Assembly (NCBI GenBank): GCA_038503075.1
Contig: JBCAML010000016.1
Span: forward strand, 1,511,706 to 1,575,705
From: Gyromitra esculenta
Lineage: Eukaryota > Ascomycota > Pezizomycetes > Pezizales > Discinaceae
Reading direction: 5' to 3'
DNA: 64,000 nucleotides
Each line of letters begins with the position of its first letter. Within the stretch, counting starts at the first letter, position 1. Positions 48,001 to 58,503 of this stretch are shown in pieces. Both the position numbers and the translations under genes were made by a program. A model generated the notes under the pieces. It worked only from the letters and a program-made list of their open reading frames with translations, searched no databases and was not told the DNA's origin.

Positions 48001-48971
48001 TTAGAGAACCACAAGAGATTGGTATCAAGCTGGCCGTGACGATGCCCGCTGGCGTCGAACATTAGAGAAGCTTGCATCAGGTGTTGAAGATGCTCTTGTG
48101 AGTTAAAGTCTACCTCAATTGAGCAGCTAGCTAGGGCAAGATATGTGAGTGCTTGCTGAAGATCGTTCCCATTCGATGCTGTTAGAAAATCTGATAGGGA
48201 GTGTATCTTATCCTCCGTGGACGGTAGAGTGTCAATGTAGACGTGGAGTAACATGCATTCCTCCTCGACGCGCCTTTGAGATCTCATAATAGATATGACA
48301 TGCTGGAGATGCTGACGTGCACAAGCTTTAGCTCTTAAGGGATCGATAATTGCTTGATCGGCCGCGATCGACGCTATCTTGTGGTACCAGAATACTAGAA
48401 AAACCTACGGGGTAATAAGACAGCTATCTTTCCGATCCAATAAACGAAAGGTTAAAATGAGTCAAACCTCTAGCCTTGAGAATATTTCCTCGCTTTCTCT
48501 CTTCTCTTCGATTTCGGTGCCCGTATGATCGTTATCGAGATTTTCTGTTGTTTCCTTCTCTGGGACTTCCGGGGCTTCCGGGGCTTCCGGATCAATGATG
48601 AAGTCCAACCTTGGCTCTAAAAAGGTCTTTCTCATCTCTACAGCCTCCTCCCAGGCGGTGAAGATTTTACACTGGCACTGTATAATCGTATAACCCTTCA
48701 TCAAAGTTAAGCATCCCAGCATGAGTTCATCATCCGGGGACTGCTGAGCTGGGTTTGATAGGAAACATGAATCCAAGGCTTCCATAGCGTGCCTGAATTT
48801 TCCTTGGACGAGATATAGATATGTTGATTCCATGACTACGAGAGGATTGTGCTGAATATCGGATGGTAGCGTAGCAGTATGGATATTCCCTTCGCTATAT
48901 TCGCCACGCAAGCGGTAGTTTCGGAGGGCATCGACTGCTGTAATGACTTGATTGGAGTGTGATATGTCCAT
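45090..48971 (-). CDS. TPR-CHAT caspase-like protein (2 exons)
   Basis: Exon 1 is 48971-48468 and exon 2 is 48404-45090; the intron is 63 nt in phase 0, giving 1272 residues. Joining restores the conserved block LEVFLVFWYHKIAS with ACARQHLQHV after it. The first 900 residues are helical repeats of TPR type (for example LGNYAKALEYARGSLKYHKMG). The C-terminal third is a CHAT (caspase/HetF-associated) domain. The predicted catalytic His is H1068 in IHFHGHARYDG and the Cys is C1161 in LIACESG; both are present, followed by GIVSAFLVAGAASTVGTLWP. Between the two lies an acidic insert rich in Glu/Asp (bases about 45488-45640). CHAT proteases are caspase-clan enzymes activated through partner domains; substrates in fungi are mostly unknown. 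It is divergent from the gene at 49364, 392 nt away. The donor GTTTGA is weak. An upstream exon is possible. Confidence 0.88.
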
Positions 48972-49363
48972 TATGTTCGTCTAGGAGAGTCGGGGGGGCT
49001 CGAAAAGCGTTTGATCTGATTCGCTTGCCCCAGGATGTTGGTTGGGGGTGCTAGCCAGATAGTAATATGAGGCTGGTTTCTTGATTAATAGGAAAGACGT
49101 TGCCTATGAAAATATACTTCAGACTCCGTAGCTATCTGCGAGGGGGTCAATAGCTTTGGTATGTGGGTAAACAGTACACAATCAGGAGTGAGCGATTATA
49201 AGTACTTTAATGCTTGATAGTACGTTTGCGCAAGGTTGACGACCTGAAGTTACACAGATGCACTGCCGCTTTGCTTTTTGTATTACACGTAATTTGAGTC
49301 ACATTGGAGGATTATTTTCTAAACCATCTGGCCATTAATCCTCTGATCCTCAAAAATCATCAC
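48972..49363. promoter_or_regulatory. 392-nt bidirectional intergenic region
   Basis: Separates the start codons of the divergent TPR-CHAT gene and the unknown gene at 49364, so both promoters must lie here. I see no clear TATA box or repeated motif. Shared regulation is inference from the geometry. Confidence 0.4.
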
Positions 49364-50440
49364 ATGGAGAAACCAGCAAATCAAGAGATCGAAACCGAAT
49401 TTGTGTTCGATAAAACAGCCAGCACAACCCTTGGTGGGATCAAAAACAAGGGGAGAGCCAATCGTGAAAAGGTTACCGCGGCAAGCATCAAACACACCTC
49501 GTTCAAGTGCACACTTGATCATGTCCAATACGGAACGTATGATTCTAAACGGGCTTGCCTTATCGAGTTCGACTTTTGGTTCCATTTCGAAAATAAAAGC
49601 AAGAGTCGTTTGAGATGCACCACAGCTTTCATCGAAGTTGTCTTCACGAGGACCGCTGACGAGAACTTCAATACCCCTCCAGATCATTCGCCAGATGATG
49701 ACCCGGCTATCGTTCTATTTGGACCAGCAAAAGTTTGGGGCTTGATGAAGTCGGTGGCCGAGAAACAGACACATCTACTCATAGCACCGTTCATGATCAA
49801 TTCCACTGGCGCCAGTACAGGGGTTCAATATGTTAACGGCCATGAGCGCGATGTTGAGATTGATCATCGTATGAATATCCAAGGAAGCACTATCGGGGAT
49901 GCAGAGCACAGTCAAGACAACGTCGTTCGATGGAAGCTAGATGAAAACGAGGCCCAGAAGGACGGAATCGTCCATCGCTTCCGGGGTGTTGTAGTGGTTT
50001 TGCTTCCACCTGGTGATGGTCGCATGAAAGCGAGGGTCAAAGTGAAGCCAACCGTTAAATTCTCACTAAACCCTGCCAGATGGCTGCTAAGCCAGACAAA
50101 AGACGACCCAATATATCTTGATGGGATTACCGACAAAGGGAGACCTCTTGAAAATCTTGCCGATTTCCATGATCCAAGTTTCGATTGGAGTCAAGTGGTG
50201 AAGGTTCCAACGGAATATCAGGTACGGGTTTTTTTGGGCAGCTTTAGGATGTGCATTAGCTGATATTCCTGCAGAACCAGATTATACGTCATGAGTCTGA
50301 AGCCTCCACAAGTTCTAGTAGGCCACGACGTGAGTGTTCTCGGTTTTGAATGTTTTTTTGTTTCAGTATCGCTGATAATGCATTCTATAGAAGCCGCCGC
50401 CGAACCGATGCGAGAGTTAGTGAGGAGTCCTGGGGGCTAA
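49364..50440 (+). CDS. uncharacterised fungal protein beside TPR-CHAT (3 exons)
   Basis: Exons 49364-50221, 50275-50329 and 50391-50440 (phases 0, 1), giving 320 residues. There is no signal peptide or membrane segment. The sequence is beta-rich with alternating patterns: CLIEFDFWFHFENKSKSRLR, CTTAFIEVVFTRT, then a Gly/His-containing middle (NGHERDVEIDHRM, GSTIGDAEHSQDNVVRW), a hydrophobic strand GVVVVLLPPGDG, and VKVKPTVKFSLNPARWL. The block FVFDKTASTTLGGIKNKG at the start and the IGDAEHSQDNVVRW block look like family signatures. I recall similar fungal hypothetical proteins but no function. A beta-sandwich fold is inference. Its divergent neighbour is the TPR-CHAT gene, which makes a partner or substrate role conceivable but unproven. 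Confidence 0.65.
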
Positions 50441-51721
50441 GATAGCCCTACGGAGCAGATGTACAGTTAATAGAAGGGAAGCTGGGTCCATGTGACTCTA
50501 TTTTGGAGTTTGTAAAAACCGTGCACATGGTGTAGGGTTAGGGTATGCCATAGAGTATTCACATTAGACAATCGAGAAAGTGAGATTTATTTTTTAAATG
50601 TGAGACTTCGTGTGAAGTGTTTGGATCTCAATATGGTGGTCAGCTGCACATATGCTTCAGTTTAGAAGAGAGAGATAGTATAAGGAGTGCCGCCCCCATA
50701 ACCAGTGTACCAACCACCCTGGCTGGGTTAGGCTTTATCATTTTTTCCTGGTTACGATGCCCATCGATATGAAGATCTAATGCCCAAGGTATAATCTTGG
50801 TTAGGAAGCTATGAGGCCTAGGACTGTAGGAAGTATTGGTGTGATTGGGCAAGATGTTAGAGGAAGCGACATAAACCCTAACCCTAAATCGATATAAGTG
50901 ATACCCGAGCCCCTCTCAGTTTCAAACCTTGCCCAGGACTAAAGCTTGACTAGAAACTTAGATCGTCAGAGCGAATATAGATATCTATTTATCCTGGCGC
51001 AGATACGGGCTCTGGGCTGAGGCGGCACTGGCCGATCTCCTTGCAGCTGTGCTTTGCGTTGGAATTGGCGTTTACAGAGAACCAGCTATACAGGAGTAGA
51101 CTGCATACATGTCTCTCATGAATTAGCCGAAAAATCCTATCGTGGAAATTGTAAATGTGATAGACATACGTATAGCTGTAGCGGATGCCGCCGGTGGATT
51201 ATAACGTTTTATAAATATCGCGGCCTTGAGCTCGAAAGCGGCAGTTGGCCGGCGCGACTGGTACCGATAGGACCAACGATATCAAAAATGGTAGGTGGAA
51301 CATCCAAATGAACAAGCTTCGACATCTAGGTACCAGTCTCACCCACCTATGACGTCTGAAATCTCGCCTATCGTAGTTGGATTTCTCAATAAGTAAAATA
51401 ATAGCGCTAGGGTGCAGACTGCTGCGTGCCAATAGCTAAATACCGGGTTCACTGCAGGATATCAGCTCTGCCCGTATACGTACATTGTGTAGCTGGTTAT
51501 ATCTATGGTTCCGCGGCCGGAATTGGCACCTTCCTCGACAGTGTTTACCTCGCAAGAACACATGATAGATCGCCATCCACCGGGAAATCCACTCCTGAGA
51601 AAGTTAAGGTTGATATAATTTTGCGGATAGTGTTGAGTTGCGTAGGTATATACCAGGCCTTTCCTCCTCGAGATACCATTCATTTGGGCACCGCGGAGAT
51701 TGTTTCCTTTGAATCAAAAAG
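50441..51721. other. intergenic with TTAGGG-type interstitial motifs
   Basis: No gene. AGGGTTAGGG lies at 50534-50543 and AAACCCTAACCCTAAA at 50873-50888, in opposite orientations about 330 nt apart. The right part is the upstream region of the carboxypeptidase. Confidence 0.5.
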
Positions 51722-53792
51722 ATGCTGCAAAATCTCTCGACCGTTCTGCTTGCTTTGGCAACATACTTCCCGTTGGCCGCTCATGCGGCTCATGGCCCAA
51801 TAGACATTGCCAGGCGAGGGCTACCAAAAAACGTTCACATTGACAAACGGGGCCGTCCGCATAACGATCCCTTCGCGAACTTTGAATACTACAACAAGAA
51901 GACCGCACGTATGTTACTCATCCTCTGAAATTTGAAGGTGTTGTTGATATTGATAGTCTGTGCCGGTAGCATTCTGGGTCAATGGCACCGCAATCCCCGA
52001 TGTCGATTTTGATGTTGGAGAATCTTACGCTGGTCTTCTACCTATCTCAAAGAAAAAGGATGAGAGTCGCAAATTGTGGTTTTGGTTCTTCCCTACTACG
52101 GGAGAGGTCAAAGACGAAGTTGTCATCTGGCTGAACGGGGGACCTGGGTATGTATTTACGATTCGTACTAATTCTGGAATTGGATATTGAATTCTATGGT
52201 GTAAATAGATGCAGTAAGCTTACCAAATAATCGATTTGACTGCCTGTAGATGCGGTTGCTTATTTTTATATAGGCAGTCTTGAGGGGCTTCTGCAAGAAA
52301 ACGGGCCATTTTTGTGGTGAGTACAGTGCAAATGTGCCAAAAGTAGGTATTCTATAGATTGGCTAATAATTTCACATAGGCAATGGGGAACCTACAAGCC
52401 AGTCCCTAATCCATACAAATGGAACAACCTCACGAACATGATATGGTTTGGCCTGCTGTGCTACATGATCCGGTTGTGTTATGTTGACGTTCATTAGGGT
52501 CGAGCAACCCGTAGGTACCGGCTTCACCCAAGGAACACCGAGTGCCACTTCGGAGGAGGACGTCGCCGAGCAGTTTCTTGGCTTCTTTGAGAATTTCATC
52601 ACCACATTTGGGCTCGGGAATAAAAAGATATACGTGACCGGCGAATCCTATGCGGGAGCGTACGTGCCTTATATCGCTGATGCGATGCACGCAAGGAACG
52701 ACCAGAAACATTTTGATGCGAGGGGACTGATGATATATGATCCTGTTCTTACATCCGATGTCGTTGGTCAACAGATTCCTGTTGCGTCCTTTGTTGATCA
52801 CTGGGCCGGAATTTTCGCGCTCGATAATGTCACTATGGCTGCTCTTCATGAAACAGCCGCCAGCTGTGGATACACGAATTATCTCAAAGAGAACTTGGTA
52901 TATCCACCGAAAGATCCCTTTCCGACACCACCACAGCTTAACACCAGCGCTGAGTGCGATGTATGGACATTGGTCTTTAAGTATTTTCCCCAGCGACATT
53001 ATATTGGCATAGCCGGACATGTTCCATACATGCTGATGTGAACCTGCATAGTGCCGTACTCTTGAAGAACCCGTGCTTCAATGTATATGAGATTACCACG
53101 ACTTGTCCTTTGCAATGGGATGTCCTCGGTTTCCCTGGATCGTTTGCTTACTTGCCCGAGGGTGCAGAGATTTATTTCAATCGTACAGATGTCCAGAAAG
53201 CTATTAATGCCCCTCACATGGAATGGGAAGAATGCTCTACCGATGACGTATTTGTTGGTGGCCATGACAAGAGTGATCCAAGCACTTGGTCGGTTTTGCC
53301 TCGGGCTATCGAGAAGAATGACCGCACCGTTATTGGTCATGGCCTATTGGACTTCATCCTAATGACAAACGGCACCTTGTAAGATTTTATCATCACATCT
53401 AGAATTCGCATCACTCTAGAATTGCTTTGACAGGTTTTTTGAGACAGGCTCGCAATTCAGAATATGACATGGGGAGGTCATCAGGGTTTCCAGAAGCCTC
53501 CGGTGGAACCGTTTGTTGTTCCATTCGAAAATCAAGGTATCATGGGAGTTACACATACAGAGCGTAAACTCACGTAAGCTCGCATCTCCATATTTCAAAA
53601 TTAATGTTCACACTAATATGAGGATAGTTTCGTTGAGATTGAGCTCAGTGGCCATATGGTAAGGTTTATTCGTTCATGTTTTTCTCGTGGGCTATAGCTA
53701 ATTCTGTCCGTCGTATACAGGTCCCACAGTTCCAACCTGGAGCAGCGTATCGGCAGCTGGAGTACCTTCTAGGGAGAATTCCTAGCCTGTAA
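51722..53792 (+). CDS. serine carboxypeptidase, peptidase family S10 (10 exons)
   Basis: Exons: 51722-51908, 51970-52147, 52209-52213, 52274-52316, 52380-52445, 52498-52980, 53052-53378, 53448-53573, 53628-53658 and 53721-53792. All phases fit, giving 505 residues. It has an N-terminal signal peptide ([22 protein letters not shown]). Family blocks are [17 protein letters not shown] (oxyanion region), [19 protein letters not shown] with nucleophile S210, D421 in [14 protein letters not shown], and H481 in SGHMVPQFQPG, so the triad is complete. Several N-glycosylation sites are present. It is a secreted or vacuolar enzyme that removes C-terminal residues at acid pH. Exon 3 is only five nucleotides (ATGCA) and is required to write the Cys and the first Ser of GCSS; without it a stop appears. 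No sign of decay was found once exons are joined. Confidence 0.9.
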
Positions 53793-55298
53793 AGTACTGT
53801 TCAGGACGAGGGTCGGACGAGTTATAAATTCGTGGAGACAAATTAAATAAAACTAATTATTAAGTTGGCAATTAATACGCAGTCGAAATTGGCGATATCC
53901 ACATTGATACCTCAAAAATTCCTAGGATGGATTGGGATCGACAGCCCATGTAAGAAATTTAAGAGCTTAACGTTTATAACTTATGACTACCTATCGTATA
54001 TTTGTTCCTTGGGTGCGTATGTTCAGCCAGTAGGCTATAGTATACTAAGTTTAGTAACTGTAAATATGCAACTTTGGGGGCCCACATGACCTAAAAGATG
54101 TTGATAAAAATATTAGGTAGTAATAGCAGGGTCGATAATATGGGCTTTCATATCATGCCTGCGTTTCTCATAGAACGACATCGCGATTTCAACTTGAGCA
54201 CGCGTAATTAGCTTAATCATTCGCTAGTCACATGATCTAGACGGAGATCGCCCCTGTACTATCTTGTAGGCGCGTAATTGGTTTTCTAGGTAAAAGATCT
54301 TCTGCAGTCGCCTACAGAACTTAGGATACACTGCTCAAAATCACTGTGGTGGTAGAAATCCAAGGGACAATATCACTTAAGCTTTACCTTTTGGTGACAC
54401 GTGAACCCCACATCGCGCCCAGGTTCGTCTTCTCAACAACACTGATTAATTGCTCATAAGCATTTTAGTGCCTTAGTTTTAAGGTCTCAGGAGCGCAATG
54501 TCTCCGGATGTATGCTGTTCCACTCTTGATAGTAAAACATGGTACTGGCTTGGGGTTATTATCTCATACCGATGGGTACTTTGCAACTGTTCATAGCTGT
54601 TGTCATATTCATATGACGAACTAGTATTCGTATACGGGCCCTCAATAAGATAGCTACGACATAAAGTAGAGGCTAATATATATAGTATAATAGACGTGGT
54701 AAATACTGTGCCACATATAGCCTTCACTTAGATAGGCTGAGTAAATAGGTTAATCAAGTCAGCTGATGGCACTCGGAACGGAAAAAGACTTCTCAGCGGA
54801 CCGGGGAAGAAATCCACCTTTTATGCTGGGAGCTCTTTAAGTGAGGCTAATAACAAGCATCGCAGTCCCAGACTTAGATTTCTCCCGCTAGCGAAATGCG
54901 CAGTTTACCAATATGCAAGCTGATTGGTCCGCTTAGCTAGTTGTTGGTGGCCTAAATGGAGGCGGAGGTTGAATATGCGAATGTACACCTACGTTGCCAA
55001 ACGTGTCTGGGCGATATGCTGAGTCTACATATTTAAAATTATATAACAATCCTGATCTGTAGCCCTCACTGGATATACGAAACGGAGGGAAGCGGGGTAG
55101 ATTCCTAATCGTGGCCTACTTCTAGGAGTTAGGCTATTAGCCAATGAAGTTTCGTACTGACAACTGTGCCTGTAGATAGTTAGGAGCGAAATAGAACTTA
55201 TAATTACGTTGGGCTCCATATATTGAGTGAAGACCAGCTCTGAAAAGTATTCCCACCATCGTCAGATCCTTTGTACTGCTGCTCCCTTGTATCACACG
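53793..55298. other. intergenic with one small gene candidate
   Basis: Apart from the minus-strand frame at 54479-54727 no gene is supported. AT-rich; no repeats noted. The right end is the upstream region of the vWA gene. Confidence 0.45.
54479..54727 (-). CDS. possible small secreted protein
   Basis: An 82-residue frame from ATG to TAA. The N-terminus looks like a signal peptide (MKAICGTV then the hydrophobic core IILYILASTLC). The mature part of about 55 residues is polar and rich in Ser, Tyr and Glu (SSSYEYDNSYEQLQ). No cysteines occur after the signal region and no known domain is seen. It may have a further exon. Small secreted proteins are common near fungal chromosome ends, but this is not proof. 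Confidence 0.4.
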   Translation of the reverse strand: MKAICGTVFTTSIILYILASTLCRSYLIEGPYTNTSSSYEYDNSYEQLQSTHRYEIITPSQYHVLLSRVEQHTSGDIALLRP

Positions 55299-57452
55299 AT
55301 GTGCTTCGGTTGCTGTTCATCGTGTATCGAGGAAGTTGATGACCGTCCGCGACAAGCAAGCTCTAGTCGACCACGCAAAGCCCTTAACCAACCTTCTGAC
55401 GCTGAGAAGCTTGCTTCACGAAAAAAATCATCCAGACCCCCGAATCATGTTATAGCTGCAGAGGCAACCCGTCGACGAAGCGAAGTGACCGCGCTCCTGA
55501 GTGAAAAAGAGCTTGACGTCACGGAGGAATCTGTCTTACCAGTAACTGGGCCTAGGCATCTGCAAGAGAAAACAGGCGCTACAAGAAGACTTCCTCCATC
55601 TCAAGGGCACGTGGCTGACCAAGGGGAATTGAAGCACATCTCTACCTCCAAGAAATCTGTCTCACCAGTAACTAGGTCTAGACATCTGCAGGAGAAAACA
55701 GCCACTTCAAGAAGGCTTCCTCCTCCTCAAGGGCACGTGACTGATTACGGAGAACCGAAGCACATTCCCACCCCGGAAGAATACTCTCAACGAAAAAGAT
55801 CCAACCAACCCGAAGGAGCTGTTCATAGAGCCGATGCCGTAGAAGGATCTCCCTTGGCAAAGACTAGGACTAAAAGCGCGGCACCGAAGCACGCCCCTCC
55901 TACAGGAGGACTTCCTCCGCGACAAGCAGACCCAGAGCACTTGGATCAAACTGTCAACGAAAGGGGAAATCACCCTCCCCCCCAACCAGACTCAAACAGC
56001 TACTATGTTGGCAGCCAAGTTGATGTTTCCTTGGTGGAATCACCTACGCCGCAAACCAGTGCTAGGTCTGCGGACGATACTTCTCGGCAACATGTGGTAG
56101 CTGAAGGTTCATCTATTAGACAAGACCCTACAATAAGTCAGTTTGGCCCAGAGCCAAAAAGGTCACACTATCCAAATGCTAGGCCTTTGGCCTGGCCTTC
56201 GGGCCCGATGGTATAACCTCTTGTGATATCCTGTTAAACACAGCTGCTGGTTAACAATCTCAAGCCCCCGAAGATTATCTGCTAACGGCTTCACGCTACC
56301 CAGGAGCATGATAAAACTGTGAATTTTATCTCCGAAAATTTAATTGAGTTTATCGATAGTATGCAGCTTGGCGATTTTTACCCGGAAGGCGATAACGATC
56401 CCTACTTGCGAGAGGTTTGCGAGAGAGGGGCGCATTTTGCTCTAGCCAATGATGAGACAACCACACTGAATCGGCTTGAAGATATAATTGATATGACGAG
56501 GTTGGCACTTTATGACACAGTTATCTATTGTGGTATGTAACCATTCCCTCTAGGTCAGTTGTTTTCCATTAACTCTCCTTAGATGATAGTAGCTCCATGT
56601 CCCTTGCAGTACATCAAGGCAAACGAGTCGCGGCCATGAAAGAGCTTATCCGACGGGTTACAAAAATCACATCAATCTTAGACACTAGTGGCATTAAAAT
56701 CAGGTGCCTCAACACTCCTACAGATAGTCGGTTTAACGACATACGCACTCAAGAAGATGCAGATCGTATTATAAACCTCATAAAATTTCAAGGACGGTCT
56801 TCCAAGGTTGGAACGGCTCTAAAGGATCGAATCTTGGACCAATTGCTTTATGAAAAAATTAATAAGAAAACCTTTAAGAAACCACTTCTTATCGCAACTA
56901 TTACTGATGGCGCGGTAAGACTATCCTGACGTTGTTGTGCGAATTAAACTTACTGGACCTTGGGATAGCCCCTTAAAGAAGACATCAACCACTTTAAAAC
57001 CATGGTTCTTAGCTGTCAGAATTTCTTAGTAAGTAAGAATTACAAACCTACAAGTAAGCTGCTTCTCATTATCGCTATTTGATATCTGACTTCATGGTTC
57101 ATGGCTAATCTTAAATAATTTCTAATACAGCTGTTGTATTTCAGGTTAGTCAAGTCGGGGACGAAGACAAGGCTGAAGCCTTCATAAAGTCTCTGTATAA
57201 CGACCTAGAGGTTGGAGGTATGGTTTATTGCACATCAGGTAAATTACCAACTAGGTAAACTTCCGTTTTTGGATGTATTGTTCTAAAGTATACCACAGAG
57301 AAGCTCGACGGGAAAATTGAAGAGCTGAGAGATAACGAGAGAAACCTGGAGCGCTGGGTAGGTCACCATTCATGGTAATAGTAGTTTCGTTGGTTAATTT
57401 TACGCAGTTGCTTGACCTGTTGACGCTAGGAATCCGTCCAGCAAACACATAG
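55299..57452 (+). CDS. von Willebrand factor A (vWA) domain protein (7 exons)
   Basis: Exons 55299-56210, 56304-56532, 56583-56914, 56969-57053, 57131-57238, 57299-57357 and 57408-57452; phases agree throughout, giving 589 residues. The N-terminus MCFGCCSSC is Cys-rich and suited to palmitoylation. Residues 10-300 are a disordered Arg/Pro/Ser/Glu region containing two near-repeats of about 40 residues (bases about 55525-55640 and 55645-55760). The vWA domain follows: LYDTVIYCDDSSSM with the metal-binding MIDAS motif DxSxS at residues 381-385, then INLIKFQGRSSKVGTAL, LLIATITDGA and TTVVFQVSQVGDEDKAEAF. The MIDAS residues are split by intron 2 and are restored by splicing. Fungal cytosolic vWA proteins of this kind are common but uncharacterised; protein-protein contact through Mg2+ is expected. 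The C-terminus is short. The next gene downstream on the same strand is the H-type lectin. Confidence 0.85.
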
Positions 57453-57973
57453 GACCAAGTACTCCGATACAGTGAACGTATCCCTGGGTATGTGATTTGG
57501 AAGCATTGGGAAGCAAAGTTGTGATCTACAGAGACTTATGAAGCACCTGTCGCAGCGGGAAAGTTAGCGCCAAAGTAGCTATCGTGTTCGCTCATTCATC
57601 ATTGTATTCCCTCCTAAAAATTTATTGAAGGCTTTTCATACTTGTTTACGCTCCCTCATCCATTAAAAATGGTCGTGTGATTTAAAAAAAATTAGGGCCG
57701 TGTGCTCAATATTTCAAGTGCAAGCTGCATGGTGTGAATGGTCAAAGCCTGCGAAGTAGAACTCACAGCGCTCCCTGTTCGTGCGAGTTTCCTATGAATA
57801 CCCATGTCGTGTATATGAAGTTTTTACAAGCTTCATACACTATTGGCATATGAAGAGACCAATTTAACTCACCCCTGAAATTTATTCAGGGCTAAAGTAA
57901 AGTACTGACGCTTTCTGGTACCACTTGTAGCGTGTGGCTGAGGGTTCTTGGTATAATCGCGTGTAACCGCAAA
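57453..57973. other. short intergenic region
   Basis: Follows the vWA stop; nothing recognisable beyond AT-rich DNA. Confidence 0.5.
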
Positions 57974-58503
57974 CTATTTACATCCAACACAATGGGATTG
58001 TAAACAGCTCGGGATGCCTGATTTGAACGTTAACTTCAGACTGTATAAATTCTCATTTTTGAAGTTACCCCTCACAATTACATCGTTCGGCCCTGTGCGA
58101 GAGTTCATGTTGAAAGAATAAGGCAACTCGGCCATATATAAGCACACGTTCTCTTTGGTTATGGATCCAAACACCCTGCCTCCCAAATATGTCCCATCCC
58201 CACAACTAGTCAGCAATTCTTTCTTGACGGTTTCTCAGCTTATGTACTATTTCCAAGGTTTGTCACTATGGGCCCCATTAATTTCTATTTCTCGTCGCTT
58301 TTTGGAATTCTTATCAACGATTTGCTGAATTGCATTTTTGTAGATTTTTACGCTAGCCTTGAACACGTACCCAGTGCGCCTATTCCTGTTTTCGAACGTA
58401 TAGTAACTAATGTAAGGAATTATGCTATCTGCCCCTAATATACATAAGCAAATATGATCAAGATTATAACAGATCCTAGTTGAGCAAAGCTGCCAAGGCT
58501 CAT
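57974..58503 (-). pseudogene. broken small secreted RNase-like (N1/T1-fold) protein gene
   Basis: On the minus strand an ATG at 58503 opens a signal-peptide-like stretch (MSLGSFAQL, then a V/I/L core) that stops at 58437-58435. The likely mature part continues one frame over at 58434-58248 and, across a 42-nt GT...CTAG gap in matching phase, at 58205-57974. The C-terminal part has a Cys-Gly-Asp (KYCGDGTY) block, then LPYSFN, a segment TGPNDVIVRGN, and Cys near the end. Spacing recalls fungal guanyl-specific RNases and RNase-like secreted effectors (fPi...pGaDRVv). The equivalents of catalytic residues are not clear. A frame break and an undersized intron suggest a decayed gene; a sequencing error is the alternative. 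It overlaps the 5' side of the H-lectin gene on the other strand. Family assignment is inference. Confidence 0.35.

Noticed and set aside
49364..50440. Possible gasdermin partner of the CHAT gene
   Set aside because: Length is similar, but the sequence blocks do not match what I know of fungal gasdermin-like proteins; kept as unknown.
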